Below are positions 1-13,700 of a stretch of DNA of 64,000 bases, piece by piece. The notes beneath the pieces are model-generated. The model ran no database searches. It was given only the letters and a program-made list of their open reading frames with translations, and was not told the origin of the DNA. The position numbers and the translations under genes are program-made. Position 1 is the first letter of the stretch. Each line of letters begins with the position of its first letter. Location of the stretch: contig NC_092580.1 of NCBI RefSeq assembly GCF_037975245.1, forward strand, positions 8,284,501 through 8,348,500, written 5' to 3'. Origin of the DNA: Apostichopus japonicus. Taxonomy: Eukaryota > Echinodermata > Holothuroidea > Aspidochirotida > Stichopodidae.

Positions 1-2170
1 TTAAACTCAAGCCCTCTTGGCCACCATCAAACTCTAGTAGCAGGAAACCAAAGTGCAGATTAAGTATTCCAGGATTTACTTAAAACTCAAGTCCTCTGGA
101 TCAAGAAATAAGTACATAAGTCATTACATAAGTTACAGCGTATTTTACATAAATAACAAAACTGATAAACAGCAATTGATTGATTCCCTGAAACCATTGC
201 TTGTTTACTTTCATTTAAACTAGCTGAAAAAGGGGCAACCTATGACAACATCATAATATGGTGGATGCCAAGGGATTTATTTATGTCTCTATCCTCATGG
301 AGCAATAAAACAGCTGACATTTCAAATTAATGATTGGTAACTGCTTTCCATTCATTCCCCTCATAATGAAAATAATTAAAAACCTTGGTTACCATGGAAA
401 CAGCAAATACATATGATTGAAACAGAGTTGGGAACAATCCTGCTGAACACCAAAGTCTTTCCCCCAGTGGAATTATAGCGTTTATAACTAACATGAGTTG
501 AGACATACAAAGTAACAGAAATAACTGCATTGTAGACAGAAATCATACTAGATCATGTCATAGCAACAATTTCTCTTACGATATTCTAAAACTGGCGATA
601 TGTTCCAACCTTGCACCTGGCAGTAGTTTGATAAAATAACAAGGATGCTGGCCTGCAGAAAAGAAAATACTGTAATAGGAATCCCAGCCAGAATAAACTC
701 ATGGAAATAGAATTTAACTTATACAATGTGTCACCGACGAGATTAAGATTAATCTAAAACATGCAAAACAGATCAAATATGATGACAAAGAACAAATGTT
801 TGATCTTCATATCGGCGGAAGAGATCATTATCTGCTGGTTTGCATTTGAGGAATTAATATCCTAAAATATTTATTATTTAATATGGGAAATCTACTTTGG
901 AAGTCAGAACAGAACCATATTACTTACAAAAGTACTTACAAAACTATTAACAGATGTCAAGGTATGCTCTCTGTATTCAAAGACTGGAAGTTACTGAGCA
1001 CTGTTATAGCCAATCTGTGAAGACCTTAGTTAGCTACAAATTGCTAAGTTAACAAAACAGCTTCCAGGATGTTCGTACCACTGCTCACCTCCACACACCC
1101 CGCCCCATCCCCACCTCCTCCCCCACCACACTCAAATTATTCCCAGAAAAGGAGTTAAAATGGGGCAATTCTCTGCTTCAGAGAGAGGACATGTTTTGAG
1201 TGTGACAGTAAAATGCTTGCTAATGTTTGAGCATGAGTGACCATTATTTGAGCTTCTAGCATATCAGAGGGCTTAAACTGATGACTCTTCATCCTATTCA
1301 TGGACCTGTCTTTTGCTGCAGTATTTATTTAATAATAATCATAATAATATAATAATAACATGTTTGTATGTTTGCAAGTATGTATGGTTGGTTACTTATA
1401 CCGAGGCAAGACTTAAAATGATTAGACAATGAAAATGTCTGAGTAGAAAATGTTAGGGAACTCCCTGGTTTGACTAAAGCCTGAGTAATATTCAGCTGAA
1501 TATATGAAATTATTCCTTACTCATTATAACAAAGACATGAATAATGTTATTACTTTTCTTCAGTTACAAGAATTAGAGACTAGATTGTGCATAATGACAT
1601 CAAGCATAAACATTGTTCCTGCAAACAGCACCATCCTTTTCCCATGCATGTAACTGTAGTGTGAATTAATTGATATTTATGTTGAATAAGCTCACATAAA
1701 CAGCACAAAGTATCTGCAAAGTCCATCATTATCAACATCATGATCAGAGTCACTTACTAATGAAATTTTAAGTAAGTACGACATCTTGACATCTTCTATT
1801 TCATCAGATGTGACAAAGCTGGCCCACACATGCACAAAAGATAAAACCATGCAAGTCATATTTTTAGCCAAACTTTCTCTTACTGCAAACACAATTCAAT
1901 TCTTTATAATCATGTCTAATGATGCTATGGTAAGATGCATAATTTATTATCATGTATATTATGATGTATAATGATGTTATAGAAAGTTGCATAATAAAGT
2001 CTCTTCAGCTATTTGTTTGATCAGAGCATTGAAGGCAATACTGAGCATCTTTTAAGCTGGCTTGTCTATCAGCTTTGATATTGAGCAGGTAGATTCTTCA
2101 ATCAGTCTATAATCAATATATGTACCTATGAAGGTAGAGGTGGTCAGCACAACTGGTCAATTAGGTTTAC
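1..2170. other. No gene recognised
   Basis: AT-rich sequence with short open frames only and no convincing exon on either strand. It lies downstream of the PH-actin gene. A C-rich stretch is seen at about 1088-1130 and an AATAAT run near 1330-1360. Confidence 0.5.
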
Positions 2171-4275
2171 CCCTGAGCAGACACTGTGAGGCTAAGATTT
2201 GACCTTTAGGGTTATCATATTATCACTGAGCAGACACTGTGAGGCTAAGCTTTCATCTTTAGGGTGATCATTTCATCACTGAGCAGACACTGTGAGGCTA
2301 AGCTTTCATCTTAAGGGTGATCATTGTATCACTGAGCAGACACTGTGAGGATAAGCTTTCACCTTTAGGGAATTATTTCATCAATGAGCAGACACTGTGA
2401 GGCTAAGCTTTCATCTTTAGGGTTATCATTTTATCACTAAGCAGACACTGTGAGGCTAAGCTTTCATCTTAAGGGTGATCATTGTATCACTGAGCAGACA
2501 CTGTGAGGCTAAGCTTTCACCTTTAGGAAATTATTTCATCAATGAGCAGACACTGTGAGGCTAAGCTTTCATCTTTAGGGTTATCATTTTATCACTAAGC
2601 AGACACTGTGAGGCTAAGCTTTCATCTATAGGGTATTATTTCATCACTAAGCAGACACTGTGAGGCTAAGCTCTCCTCTTTAGGGTTACCATTTTATCAT
2701 TGAGCAGACACTGTGAGGCTAAGCTTTCACTTTAAAGGGTTATCATTTTATCATTGAGCAGACGTACCCCGTGAGGCTAAGCTCCTCTGAAGGGTTATCA
2801 TTTCATCACTAAGCAGACACTGTGAGGCTAAGCTTTCACCTCACTGAGCAGACACTGTGAGGCTTAGCTTTCACCTTTAGGGTTATCATTTTATCACTGA
2901 GCAGACACTGTGAGGCTAAGCTCTCTCTTTAGGGTTATCATATTATCACTGAGCAGACACTGTGAGGCTTAGCTTTCACCTTTAGGGTTATCATTTTATC
3001 ACTGAGCAGACACTGTGAGGCTAAGCTTTCATCTTTAGGGTTATCATATTATCACTGAGCAGACACTATGAGGCTTAGCTTTCATCTTTAGGGTTATCAT
3101 TTCATCACTGAGCAGACACTGTGAGGCTAAGCTTTCATCTTTAGGGTATTATTTCATCACTAAGCAGACACTGTGAGGCTAAGCTCTCATCTTTAGGGTT
3201 ATCATTTTATCATTGAGCAGACACTGTGAGGCTAAGCTTTCATCTTTAGGGTTATCATTTTATCATTGAGCAGACACTGTGAGGCTAAGCTTTCACCTTA
3301 AAGGGTTATCATTTTATCATTGAGCAGACGTACCCTGTGAGGCTAAGCTTTCATCTTTAGGGTTATCATTTCATCACTAAGCAGACACTGTGAGGCTAAG
3401 CTTTCACTTCACTGAGCAGACACTGTGAGGCTAAGCTCTCTCTTTAGGGTTATCATATTATCACTGAGCAGACACTATGAGGCTAAGCTTTCATCTTTAG
3501 GGTTATCATTTCATCACTGAGCAGACACTGTGAGGCTAAGCTTTCATCTTTGGGGTATTATTTTATCACTAAGCAGACACTGTGAGGCTAAGCTCTCTCT
3601 TTAGGGTTATCATATTATCACTGAGCAGTCACTGTGAGGCTAAGCTTTCACCTTTAGGGTTATCATATTATCACTGAGCAGACACTGTGAGGCTTAGCTT
3701 TCACCTTTAGGGTTATCATATTATCACTGAGCAGTCACTGTGAGGCTAAGCTTTCACCTTTAGGGTTATCATTTTATCACTGAGCAGACACTGTGAGGCT
3801 AAGCTCTCTCTTTAGGGTTATCATTTTATCACTGAGCAGACACTGTGAGGCTAAGCTTTCACCTTTAGGGTTATCATATTATCACTGAGCAGACACTGTG
3901 AGGCTAAGCTTTCACCTTTAGGGTTATCATATTATCACTGAGCAGTCACTGTGAGGCTAAGCTTTCACCTTTAGGGTTATCATTTTATCACTGAGCAGAC
4001 ACTGTGAGGCTAAGCTCTCTCTTTAGGGTTATCATTTTATCACTGAGCAGACACTGTGAGGCTAAGCTTTCACCTTTAGGGTTATCATATTATCACTGAG
4101 CAGACACTGTGAGGCTAAGCTTTCACCTTTAGGGTTATCATATTATCACTGAGCAGACACTGTGAGGCTAAGCTTTCACCTTTAGGGTTATCATTTTATC
4201 ACTGAGCAGACACTGTGAGGCTAAGCTTCACCTTTCAAGTTATCATTTTATCACTGAGCAGACACTGTGAGGCTC
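2171..4275 (+). repeat. 53-bp minisatellite, about 40 copies
   Basis: The unit begins GAGCAGACACTGTGAGGCTA and ends TTAGGGTTATCATTTTATC. The period of 53 is seen directly from successive GAGCAGACAC positions at 2228, 2281 and 2334. Shortened units (near 2840 and 3410) and a variant with GACGTACC (2760, 3329) recur in the same order, showing segmental amplification inside the array. It lies just 3' of the PH-actin stop. Confidence 0.95.
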
Positions 4276-4559
4276 AGTTGAAAACTGATCCAGAATAAAA
4301 TGTTATGAAGATCAATTGTAGTGAAAAATTCACCTGTCTGGAGGGAATGATGCCTTCACACACTTTTAAGATATGTTACTTTGACGTAACTTTATGGTGT
4401 CAAATAATTCTGTATAAATTAATTCTTATCATACAAGTTATTATGAACCCACATGCTTAGTATTTGTTCGTATATGCCAGAATGCACAACTACAATCCCC
4501 ACATGATTCTCCTACAACATTCCATCATTCCTCTACACCATTCTTCTCCTACATCATTC
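4276..4559. other. 3' flank of the PH-actin gene
   Basis: A probable 3' UTR or flank between the stop codon and the 53-bp array. No clear polyadenylation hexamer is visible. Confidence 0.4.
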
Positions 4560-4718
4560 TCAGTTCGTTCCTGCAACATCCTGCCATTTCGTCAAACTGG
4601 TTGTGCCTAGTTGCCGCCACTCGTCTTTTGTGATACAGAGATTGTCAAAGGCTGATAATGGTGCCAGAACGCAGGCCCCATGATATGCTGCATGATATCT
4701 CTCTGTGGATGCATGAAC
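4560..4718 (-). CDS. PH-actin gene, last coding exon (residues 1241-1292, stop)
   Basis: The acceptor is TTGTTCTTCAG|GTT. VHASTERYHAAYHGACVLAP aligns with actin APPERKYSVWIGGSILASL, and FDNLCITKDEW with FQQMWISKQEY. The frame then runs through an extra tail (GTTSLTKWQDVAGTN) to a TGA at 4560-4562. The actin-type Cys-Phe end is absent. No clear AATAAA is seen in the next 280 bases; a 53-bp minisatellite starts 285 bases downstream. Confidence 0.88.
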   Translation of the reverse strand, partial: VHASTERYHAAYHGACVLAPLSAFDNLCITKDEWRQLGTTSLTKWQDVAGTN

Positions 4719-7700
4719 CTGAAGAACAAGACAACATACACATTAGATTAGATCATAGCTCAGCTACTGCATAACCTGGTGGTTGAGGACATGTTGCAAT
4801 TCTTTCAATTCATTCAACAGGATATGAGTTGAGGAAGCAGTGAAAGGAGGAGGAGAACAGGAAACGGAAATGTTTAGTGGTTACGATGTCTATACATAGT
4901 AAGCAATACATGTTCATATCAATGAACTTGGGCACACCAAAATGAAGAGGATTATCTATTGACTTATGAGGCAACATATAAAGAAAGGTATCAGGAATCA
5001 GTTATCCTGTTGACAAAGCATCAACAATTTAATTCACTGGGAAGGATTTTCCAGTACAGGATTTTAATTCCAATTCCGAATGCTAATCCCTTTTAAGATT
5101 ATAATAATAGTTATCACAGACTGCAGAGCTCTACATGAGATTGTTTGAATGCATTGGGAAATATTTTGACAAGTACAAGTCATCTGATATAAAGCACAAG
5201 TTGAGATCAATTGAGGCAATCTTTTGAAGCCTTGAGCCAATTTTTCCACCATTTCAGATAACCTGTTGACCTGTGAAGCTCAGCAGGTGAACCTGGATAA
5301 AGGCAACTTGAGTGTGCTTGAAGTAATACTACATATCAACTTTCCTTGAACTTTCCTGGATGATAGTATGTTCTATTAAAGTCACTTACACACACACGCC
5401 AGTATGACTGCAAAGGTTACTGAGCCTTCAGCAAAGTGAAAGCATTCAAATGAATTGCATCCAACTAATAACAATCAGTGAAAGCAGTCAATGAATTGCA
5501 TCCAACTAATACGAATCAGTGAAAGCATTCAATGAATTACATCAAACTAATACGAATCAGTGAAAGCATTCAATGAATTACATCAAACTAAATACCAATC
5601 AGTGAAAGCATTCAAATGAAATGCACCCAACTAATAACAATCAGTGAAAGCATTCAATGAATTGCATCCAACTAATACGAATCAGTGAAAGCATTCAATG
5701 AATTACATCAAACTAAATACCAATCAGTGAAAGCATTCAAATGAAATGCACCCAACTAATAACAATCAGTGAAAGCATTCAATGAATTGCATCCAACTAA
5801 TACGAATCAGTGAAAGCATTCAATGAATTACATCAAACTAAATACCAATCAGTGAAAGCATTCAAATGAAATGCACCCAACTAATAACAATCAGTGAAAG
5901 CATTCAATGAATTGCATCCAACTAATACGAATCAGTGAAAGCATTCAATGAATTACATCAAACTAAATACCAATCAGTGAAAGCATTCAAATGAAATGCA
6001 CCCAACTAATAACAATCAGTGAAAGCATTCAATGAATTGCATCCAACTAATACGAATCAGTGAAAGCATTCAATGAATTACATCCAACTAAATACCAATC
6101 AGTGAAAGCATTCAAATGAAATGCACCCAGCTAATAACAATCAGTGAAAGCATTCAATGAATTGCATCCAACTAATACGAATCAGTGAAAGCATTCAATG
6201 AATTACATCAAACTAATACGAATCAGTGAAAGCATTCAATGAATTACATCAAACTAAATACCAATCAGTGAAAGCATTCAAATGAAATGCACCCAACTAA
6301 TAACAATCAGTGAAAGCATTCAATGAATTGCATCCAACTAATACGAATCAGTGAAAGCATTCAATGAATTACATCAAACTAAATACCAATCAGTGAAAGC
6401 ATTCAAATGAAATGCACCCAGCTAATAACAATCAGTGAATCAATCAAAGTCCATGAAGATGATCAGAGTTGATTTAATGCATTCCTACAATTCGTCTACT
6501 GCTCTTGTTTGAATTTACATAATCAAATTAGGAAAATAGGGTATTAAGGATATGAAAATGAAAATGAAACAAAGCTGAAAGCAAAATTTATCAATTGAGC
6601 AAACAGCAAGGCAAAAGAAATTGAAACTTCCAGCATAATGCAGAACATGTCCAGTGACTCTCTGTACTGTGTCAATGAATTCATTCTTTGATAAAGAATA
6701 CTAGGGAAGTTTACTTCCGGAACAACCCGGAAAAATAGAGCATCTGGACGAGGTTTTAAAGTTGAGTATTTTGATAAGTAATCATGCTATGTTAACATCC
6801 TGGTCTGGTTGACTTAAATCAATACATCTGTCATATATGTGTATGAATTATTACAATAATATGACGGAAAGGCAAACAGGAGTTAACAGCTAGCAGGAAA
6901 TGACAGGTCAATAAATAAACTCAGCTACATCTAACTTCCCTAATAATGTAATACTGAGTCAAGGACAAATATGAGCAATGACTTGAGAGGCAACAAAGTA
7001 ATCTTTGGTCACATAATAACTTGTGGGTAAGGTGACACACTTATGAAATGAAAAAAAAACATAAAATATGTATACTTTTGTAGCGTTTGCAAAGTTGATT
7101 TCAACATAACAGATGGACATAGACATGTAGAAAATTCTGATCTTTCAATTGGCCATAAAACTAATGTAATATTCACATTTTACAGTCCTGAGTAGGTATG
7201 ATTGCTCGAGAGTTGAGACCCCAAAGATAAGGTACAAAATGTCATTGTGGACTTCTTTATTTTATGCATACCTCTAAATATTTGAAACTCATTTTAGACC
7301 AGTAACGTTGTTGGAACAAGACTAACTACAGCTACAGCTTTAGTTCCTTTAACCAATACCTATTATGTAATCATTCTAGACATGAACCACAACTTATTAT
7401 ATTATGCCAAAGGAACCTTGGCAGTACAGAATACCTCCAACAGCTTCCTCAAAACATTCAGCAGCTAAAACTATCACAGCAACAGCTACTTTACAAAAAC
7501 CAGTAACTTACCCTAACACTATTTCCTTTAGGCAACAATTTCACAAGTTCACTTCGTAGCCTTTCTGCAAGTCCAGGCAGTTGAGTAGTACCCCCGCACA
7601 AATAAATGTTTCTATGAATGAAAAGTTACAAACAATTAGAGAATAATATCAGCAAGAATATTCTGATATGGTGATTGAAACAAGGAAACATTTGACCACT

Positions 7701-10700
7701 GACAGAATGCAATACCTAAGGCTTCTTACCTGCTCCTGCTGTCACTAGAATACCTGCTACTGTCTTCCTACTTACATAAACTCATATCAACTCATGCAAC
7801 TGAAGTTTCAGATGGCAAGATAATTCTGAAACAATTACAATGCATTGAATAATTATAACTCAGTAACATAAGTAGGAATAGTTAAAGGCACTGGCATAAA
7901 AATTGCAGTTTAAAGTCTTGTTCAAGGCTTAGTCCCCCTCATACGACTTTACAACATTAATCCCTAATCATTAGTATAACTTGTTACACCCACACCAAAG
8001 TGTGCATAATCCCTCCTGGGTACTACAGCACACCACATCTAAGTGTCTCCTGGGGGACATCCCACAGGGTGTAGCCACAAATTGGCAGATGCAACTATAA
8101 TCACAAGTTAACTCCCCATTTATACATCTGGGTGAAGAGAGGCAATAGAGATTAAGTGTAAAAGGACACAGCGTAATGATCCGGTCAGGACTCGAACCTG
8201 TAATGCTTAACCACAATTACTGCATAGATATGTAACAGTACTTTTTAACAGTACTTCATATCTGTAACAGTACTTTATATATGTAAAAGTACTTTATATA
8301 TGTAACAGTACTATATATATTTAACAGTGCTATGTATGTAACAGTACTATATGCAACAGTACTTAATATATTTAACAGTACTATAGATGTAGCAGTACTT
8401 TATATATGTAATGGTACTTTAGATATGTAACATACTTCATATATGTAACGGTACTATTTAACAGTACTATATATATATGTAACAGTACTTAATATATGTA
8501 ACAGTACTATATATATACTATATATGTAACAGTATTATTTGCGACAGTACTATATATATATACATATATGGAAAAGTACTTTATACATGTAACAGTACTT
8601 TATATATGTAACAGTATTATATATACTTAAATATGTAACAGTATTATGTGTAACAGTACTATGCATATGTAACAGTACTTCATATGTAATAGTACTTTAT
8701 ATATATATGTAACAGTACTTTATATATATGTAACAGTACTATATATATGTAACAGTACTATATAGTATTATGTGTAACAGTACTATATAGTATTATGTGT
8801 AACAGTAATATATTTATGTGACAGTACTCCATATATGTAATGGTACTTCATATATATGTAATAGTACTTTATGCATATGTAACAGTACTATATATATGTA
8901 ACAGTACTTTTAAGACTTCCAACCCTAGTATTTGTAGTTGGTGAATCTTCAGCAGGTGTAAATTAATTGTAATTAGAAAGTTTGTACTTGGTAAATGGTG
9001 CCTTGATAGATAACAAGGCCACCACCAGTAGAATTATATTTAACATAATGAAGTAAAACGGAGCAGAACTATGGGTCATAAGTTATTAAAATTCACATGA
9101 CTGAACCATTTTACTGCAAGTTTAGACTACCAAAACTTATCAGTAACTGAGATCTTCCACCTGTTTTGGAGTTGCCATATTACAGTACATCTAGTTTTTT
9201 GCTAGATGCAGAACAGTTATTCTTCGGACGACAATTTATTTTGACAAATCGTGATTTCTTTTTTGGTTATAATTTGGTCCTGGACCACCCTATGAACTTC
9301 TTCATTTTGCATTGTAAATATTATCTGTATATCTGTAAGCAGAATGAAACTCTTCCTTCAGTTAATGACTTTTATTATAGAATGAAGTTTGTTATGAAGG
9401 TGGAGTCTTGTATAAATTCGAAAAATGGTTGTACAAAGAATGCGAAGACAAGATTCAGTATGTTGAAAGATCTGTTTAAACATATCCCCGCAATATTAGG
9501 GAACTGATATTTTACATATGAACAAATATGCTAGATATGCTACTAATATGTCCACTTTTAGAATATCTGTTTAACACAAGTTACATTTTGCTTATTATTT
9601 GATTATAATTGTATTTATGTATAACCTATGTTATCTATTAATACTAATAGTTATAATATTAATAATAATAATAAAAATTATAAACATTTAATAATTATAA
9701 TAAAAATTTTAATAAAAATAATAATATTAATTATTATAATAATATGTAACATATTAATATTTGTGTATGCATGTATATATATATACATATATTTGAATGT
9801 ATATATATTTAGGTATGAATGTACATATATGTGTATATCTATGTATTTATGTATGTGTACTGGTATTTATATGTTCACATATATTTATAAGAGAAGCGAG
9901 GGGGGAAAATCTCAGTTCGGAAACATTTTTCTCATTTTGTAAATAGTTCCTTTGTAACATTGAGCTGACATAACATTGTAGTAATCAGAATTGTAAATAA
10001 CGTAAAAATTGTAATTGTAATAATAATTTAAACATGTGTGTACCATATGTTATGATACTTTTGAATAAATGAGATGGAAAAAAAAGCTGATATAGATTCA
10101 GAAAAAAAAAAAAAAAAAAACTGAGATCTTCCAATTGATGATAAATTTGGTGCAATTGTTACTTCTTCCTGTCAGCAACCAATTGCTAAAACAATCCTTC
10201 TGTTACCTAAATTCTACTATCATTAATTTCATTCAACTTCAACTAGAGGGTGCTCTTTGATATTAGCCAACCTGAAGTATGAACCATTCTTAGTACTTGT
10301 GGAGTGACAGAAAGTTGAAACCATCTATGTATATACATATATATCCCTCTAGCTGCACAAACACATGTAGGGATCCCTCTAGCTGCTCTAGATTCACAGG
10401 AAACTAAATGGACCATTAGTATATAACACTACATATACAACATTAGGAATAGTTACATTGTGCCATCCTTGGCTTCATACAATATATCCTAGATCCTCAG
10501 CTTGGATAATACATGGTCTAGGTACTTGTGTTAATCTGGTTGACATAGGTTACCCTTAGATCCTCAGCTTGGATCATAGATGGTCTAGGTACTTGTGTTA
10601 ATCTGGTTGACATAGGTTACCGTTAGATCCTCAGCTTGGATCATAGATGGTCTAGGTACTTGTGTTAATCTGGTCGACATAGGTTACCGTCAGATCCTCA

Positions 10701-13700
10701 GCTTGGATCATAGATGGTCTAGGTACTTGTGTTAATCTGGTCGACATAGGTTATCATTAGATCCTCAGCTTGGATCATAGATGGTCTAGGTACTTGTGTT
10801 AATCTGGTTGACATAGGTTATCCTTAGATCCTCAGCTTGGATCATAGATGGTCTAGGTACTTGTGTTAATCTGGTTGACATAGGTTACCGTTAGATCCTC
10901 AGCTTGGATCATAGATGGTCTAGGTACTTGTGTTAATCTGGTCGACATAGGTTACTGTTAGATCCTCAGCTTGGATCATAGATGGTCTAGGTACTTGTGT
11001 TAATCTGGTCGACATAGGTTATCCTTAGATCCTCAGCTTGGATCATAGATGGTCTAGGTACTTGTGTTAATCTGGTCGACATAGGTTATCCTTAGATCCT
11101 CAGCTTGGATCATAGATGGTCTAGGTACTTGTGTTAATCTGGTCGACATAGGTTATCCTTAGATCCTCAGCTTGGATCATAGATGGTCTAGGTACTTGTG
11201 TTAATCTGGTCGACATAGGTTACCGTTAGATCCTCAGCTTGGATCATAGATGGTCTAGGTACTTGTGTTAATCTGGTTGACATAGGTTATCCTTAGATCC
11301 TCAGCTTGGATCATAGATGGTCTAGGTACTTGTGTTAATCTGGTCGACATAGGTTATCCTTAGATCCTCAGCTTGGATCATAGATGGTCTAGTACTTATG
11401 TTAATCTGGTTTATTACATAGGTTACCCTTAGATCCTCAGCTTGGATCATATATGGTCTAGTATTTGTGTTAATCTGGTTTATTACATAGGTTAATCTTA
11501 GATCCTCAGCTTGGATCATAGATGGTCTGGTACTTGTGTTAATCTGGTCGACATAGGTTATCCTTAGATCCTCAGCTTGGATCATAGATGGTCTAGTACT
11601 TATATTAATCTGGTTTATTACATAGGTTACCCTTAGATCCTCAGCTTGGATCATATATGGTCTAGTATTTGTGTTAATCTGGTTTATTACATAGGTTAAT
11701 CTTAGATCCTCAGCTTGGATCATAGATGGTCTAGTACTTGTGTTAATCTGGTTTACTACATAGGTTACCCTTAGATCCTCAGCTTGGATCATATATGGTC
11801 TAGTATTTGTGTTAATCTGGTATATTACATAGGTTAATCTTAGATCCTCAGCTTGGATCATAGATGGTCTAGTACTTGTGTTAATCTGGTTTATTACATA
11901 GGTTACCCTTAGATCCTCAGCTTGGATCATATATGGTCTAGTATTTGTGTTAATCTGGTTTATTACATAGGTTACCCTTAGATCCTCAGCTTGGATCATA
12001 TATGGTCTAGTATTTGTGTTAATCTGGTTTATTACATAGGTTAATCTTAGATCCTCAGCTTGGATCATAGATGGTCTAGTATTTGTGTTAATCTGGTTTA
12101 TTACATAGGTTACCCTTAGATCCTCAGCTTGGATCATAGATGGTCTAGTACTTGTGTAAATCTGGTTTATTACATAGGTTACCCTTAGACCCTCAGCTTG
12201 GATCATAGATGGTCTAGTACTTATGTTAATCTGGTTTATTACATAGGTTACCCTTAGATCCTCAGCTTGGATCATATATGGTCTAGTATTTGTGTTAATC
12301 TGGTTTATTACATAGGTTACCCTTAGATCCTCAGCTTGGATCATATATGGTCTAGTATTTGTGTTAATCTGGTATATTACATAGGTTAATCTTAGATCCT
12401 CAGCTTGGATCATAGATGGTCTAGTACTTGTGTTAATCTGGTTTATTACATAGGTTACCCTTAGATCCTCAGCTTGGATCATATATGGTCTAGTATTTGT
12501 GTTAATCTGGTTTATTACATAGGTTACCCTTAGATCCTCAGCTTGGATCATATATGGTCTAGTATTTGTGTTAATCTGGTTTATTACATAGGTTAATCTT
12601 AGATCCTCAGCTTGGATCATAGATGGTCTAGTATTTGTGTTAATCTGGTTTATTACATAGGTTACCCTTAGATCCTCAGCTTGGATCATAGATGGTCTAG
12701 TACTTGTGTTAATCTGGTTTACATAGGTTACCCTTAGATCCTCAGCTTGGATCAAAGATGGTCTAGCACTTGTGTTAATCTGGTTTATTACATAGGTTAA
12801 CCTTAGATCCTCAGCTTGGATCATAGATGGTCTAGTATTTGTGTTAATCTGGTTTACATAGGTTACCCTTAAGGCCCGGTCACACTATACCGATTTTTTA
12901 TCGGAGTACTATCCGATTTCCCCGGAGGAATCGAAACAGCCTGTTTTTCGTTCGGGTCTTCTAGCCACAGTGATAAAGGACCTGATTTGCTATCTGTTGA
13001 GCCATTCCGATGTGGAATAGCCCTCTCCTAACTTTTGATATTAACTCCGTTTCCTTTTATCGGATAGCTATCCGATTTCTCTTCCGATTTTTATCGTTTT
13101 TCGATGTGACGTCACTTCAGAATGTAGTCGGTTCCAGAACCCCTCAGATTTGGAGTAGGTATTCGAATATTCCACTGCATTCATTACATTCACTACCACA
13201 AACCTCACTCTTCGGCCTAAAATCGGAAAAATCGGACCGTATTCCGATAAAATATCGCTGTAGTGTGACCAGGCCTTTAGACCCTCAGCTTGGATCATAG
13301 ATGGTCTAGTACTTATGTTAATCTGGTTTATTACATAGGTTACCCTTAGATCCTCAGCTTGGATCATATATGGTCTAGTATTTGTGTTAATCTGGTTTAC
13401 ATAGGTTACCCTTAGATCCTCAGCTTGGATCATAGATGGTCTAGTATTTGTGTTAATCTGGTTTATTACATAGGTTAACCTTAGATCCTCAGCTTGGATC
13501 ATACATGGTCTAGTACTTAATCTGGTTGACATAGGTTACCCTTAGATCCTCAGCTTGGATCATAGATGGTCTAGTACTTGTGTTAATATGATTGACATAG
13601 GTTACCCTTAGATCCTCAGCTTGGATCATAGATGGTCTAGTATTTGTGTTAATCTGGTTGATTACATAGGTTACCCTTAGATCCTCAGCTTGGATCAAAG

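Noticed and set aside
2171-4275. TTAGGG in every unit of the first array, suggesting interstitial telomere repeats
   Set aside because: Only one hexamer per 53-bp unit and never in tandem, so there is no telomere-like structure.
5436-6439. CRISPR-like regular repeats
   Set aside because: There are no unique spacers: the whole 125 bp repeats, and the context is an animal intron.
8188-8198. A tRNA gene, from the B box GGTTCGAGTCC
   Set aside because: No A box, no cloverleaf arms and no acceptor stem. The sequence after it is a SINE body.
11322-12824. 500-codon open frame on the minus strand
   Set aside because: It is the 69-bp minisatellite read in frame. The unit is a multiple of three without stops, and no start, domain or splice context supports a gene.
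13010-13300. 96-codon plus-strand open frame
   Set aside because: Falls within the Harbinger-like MITE and its edge; no coding features.
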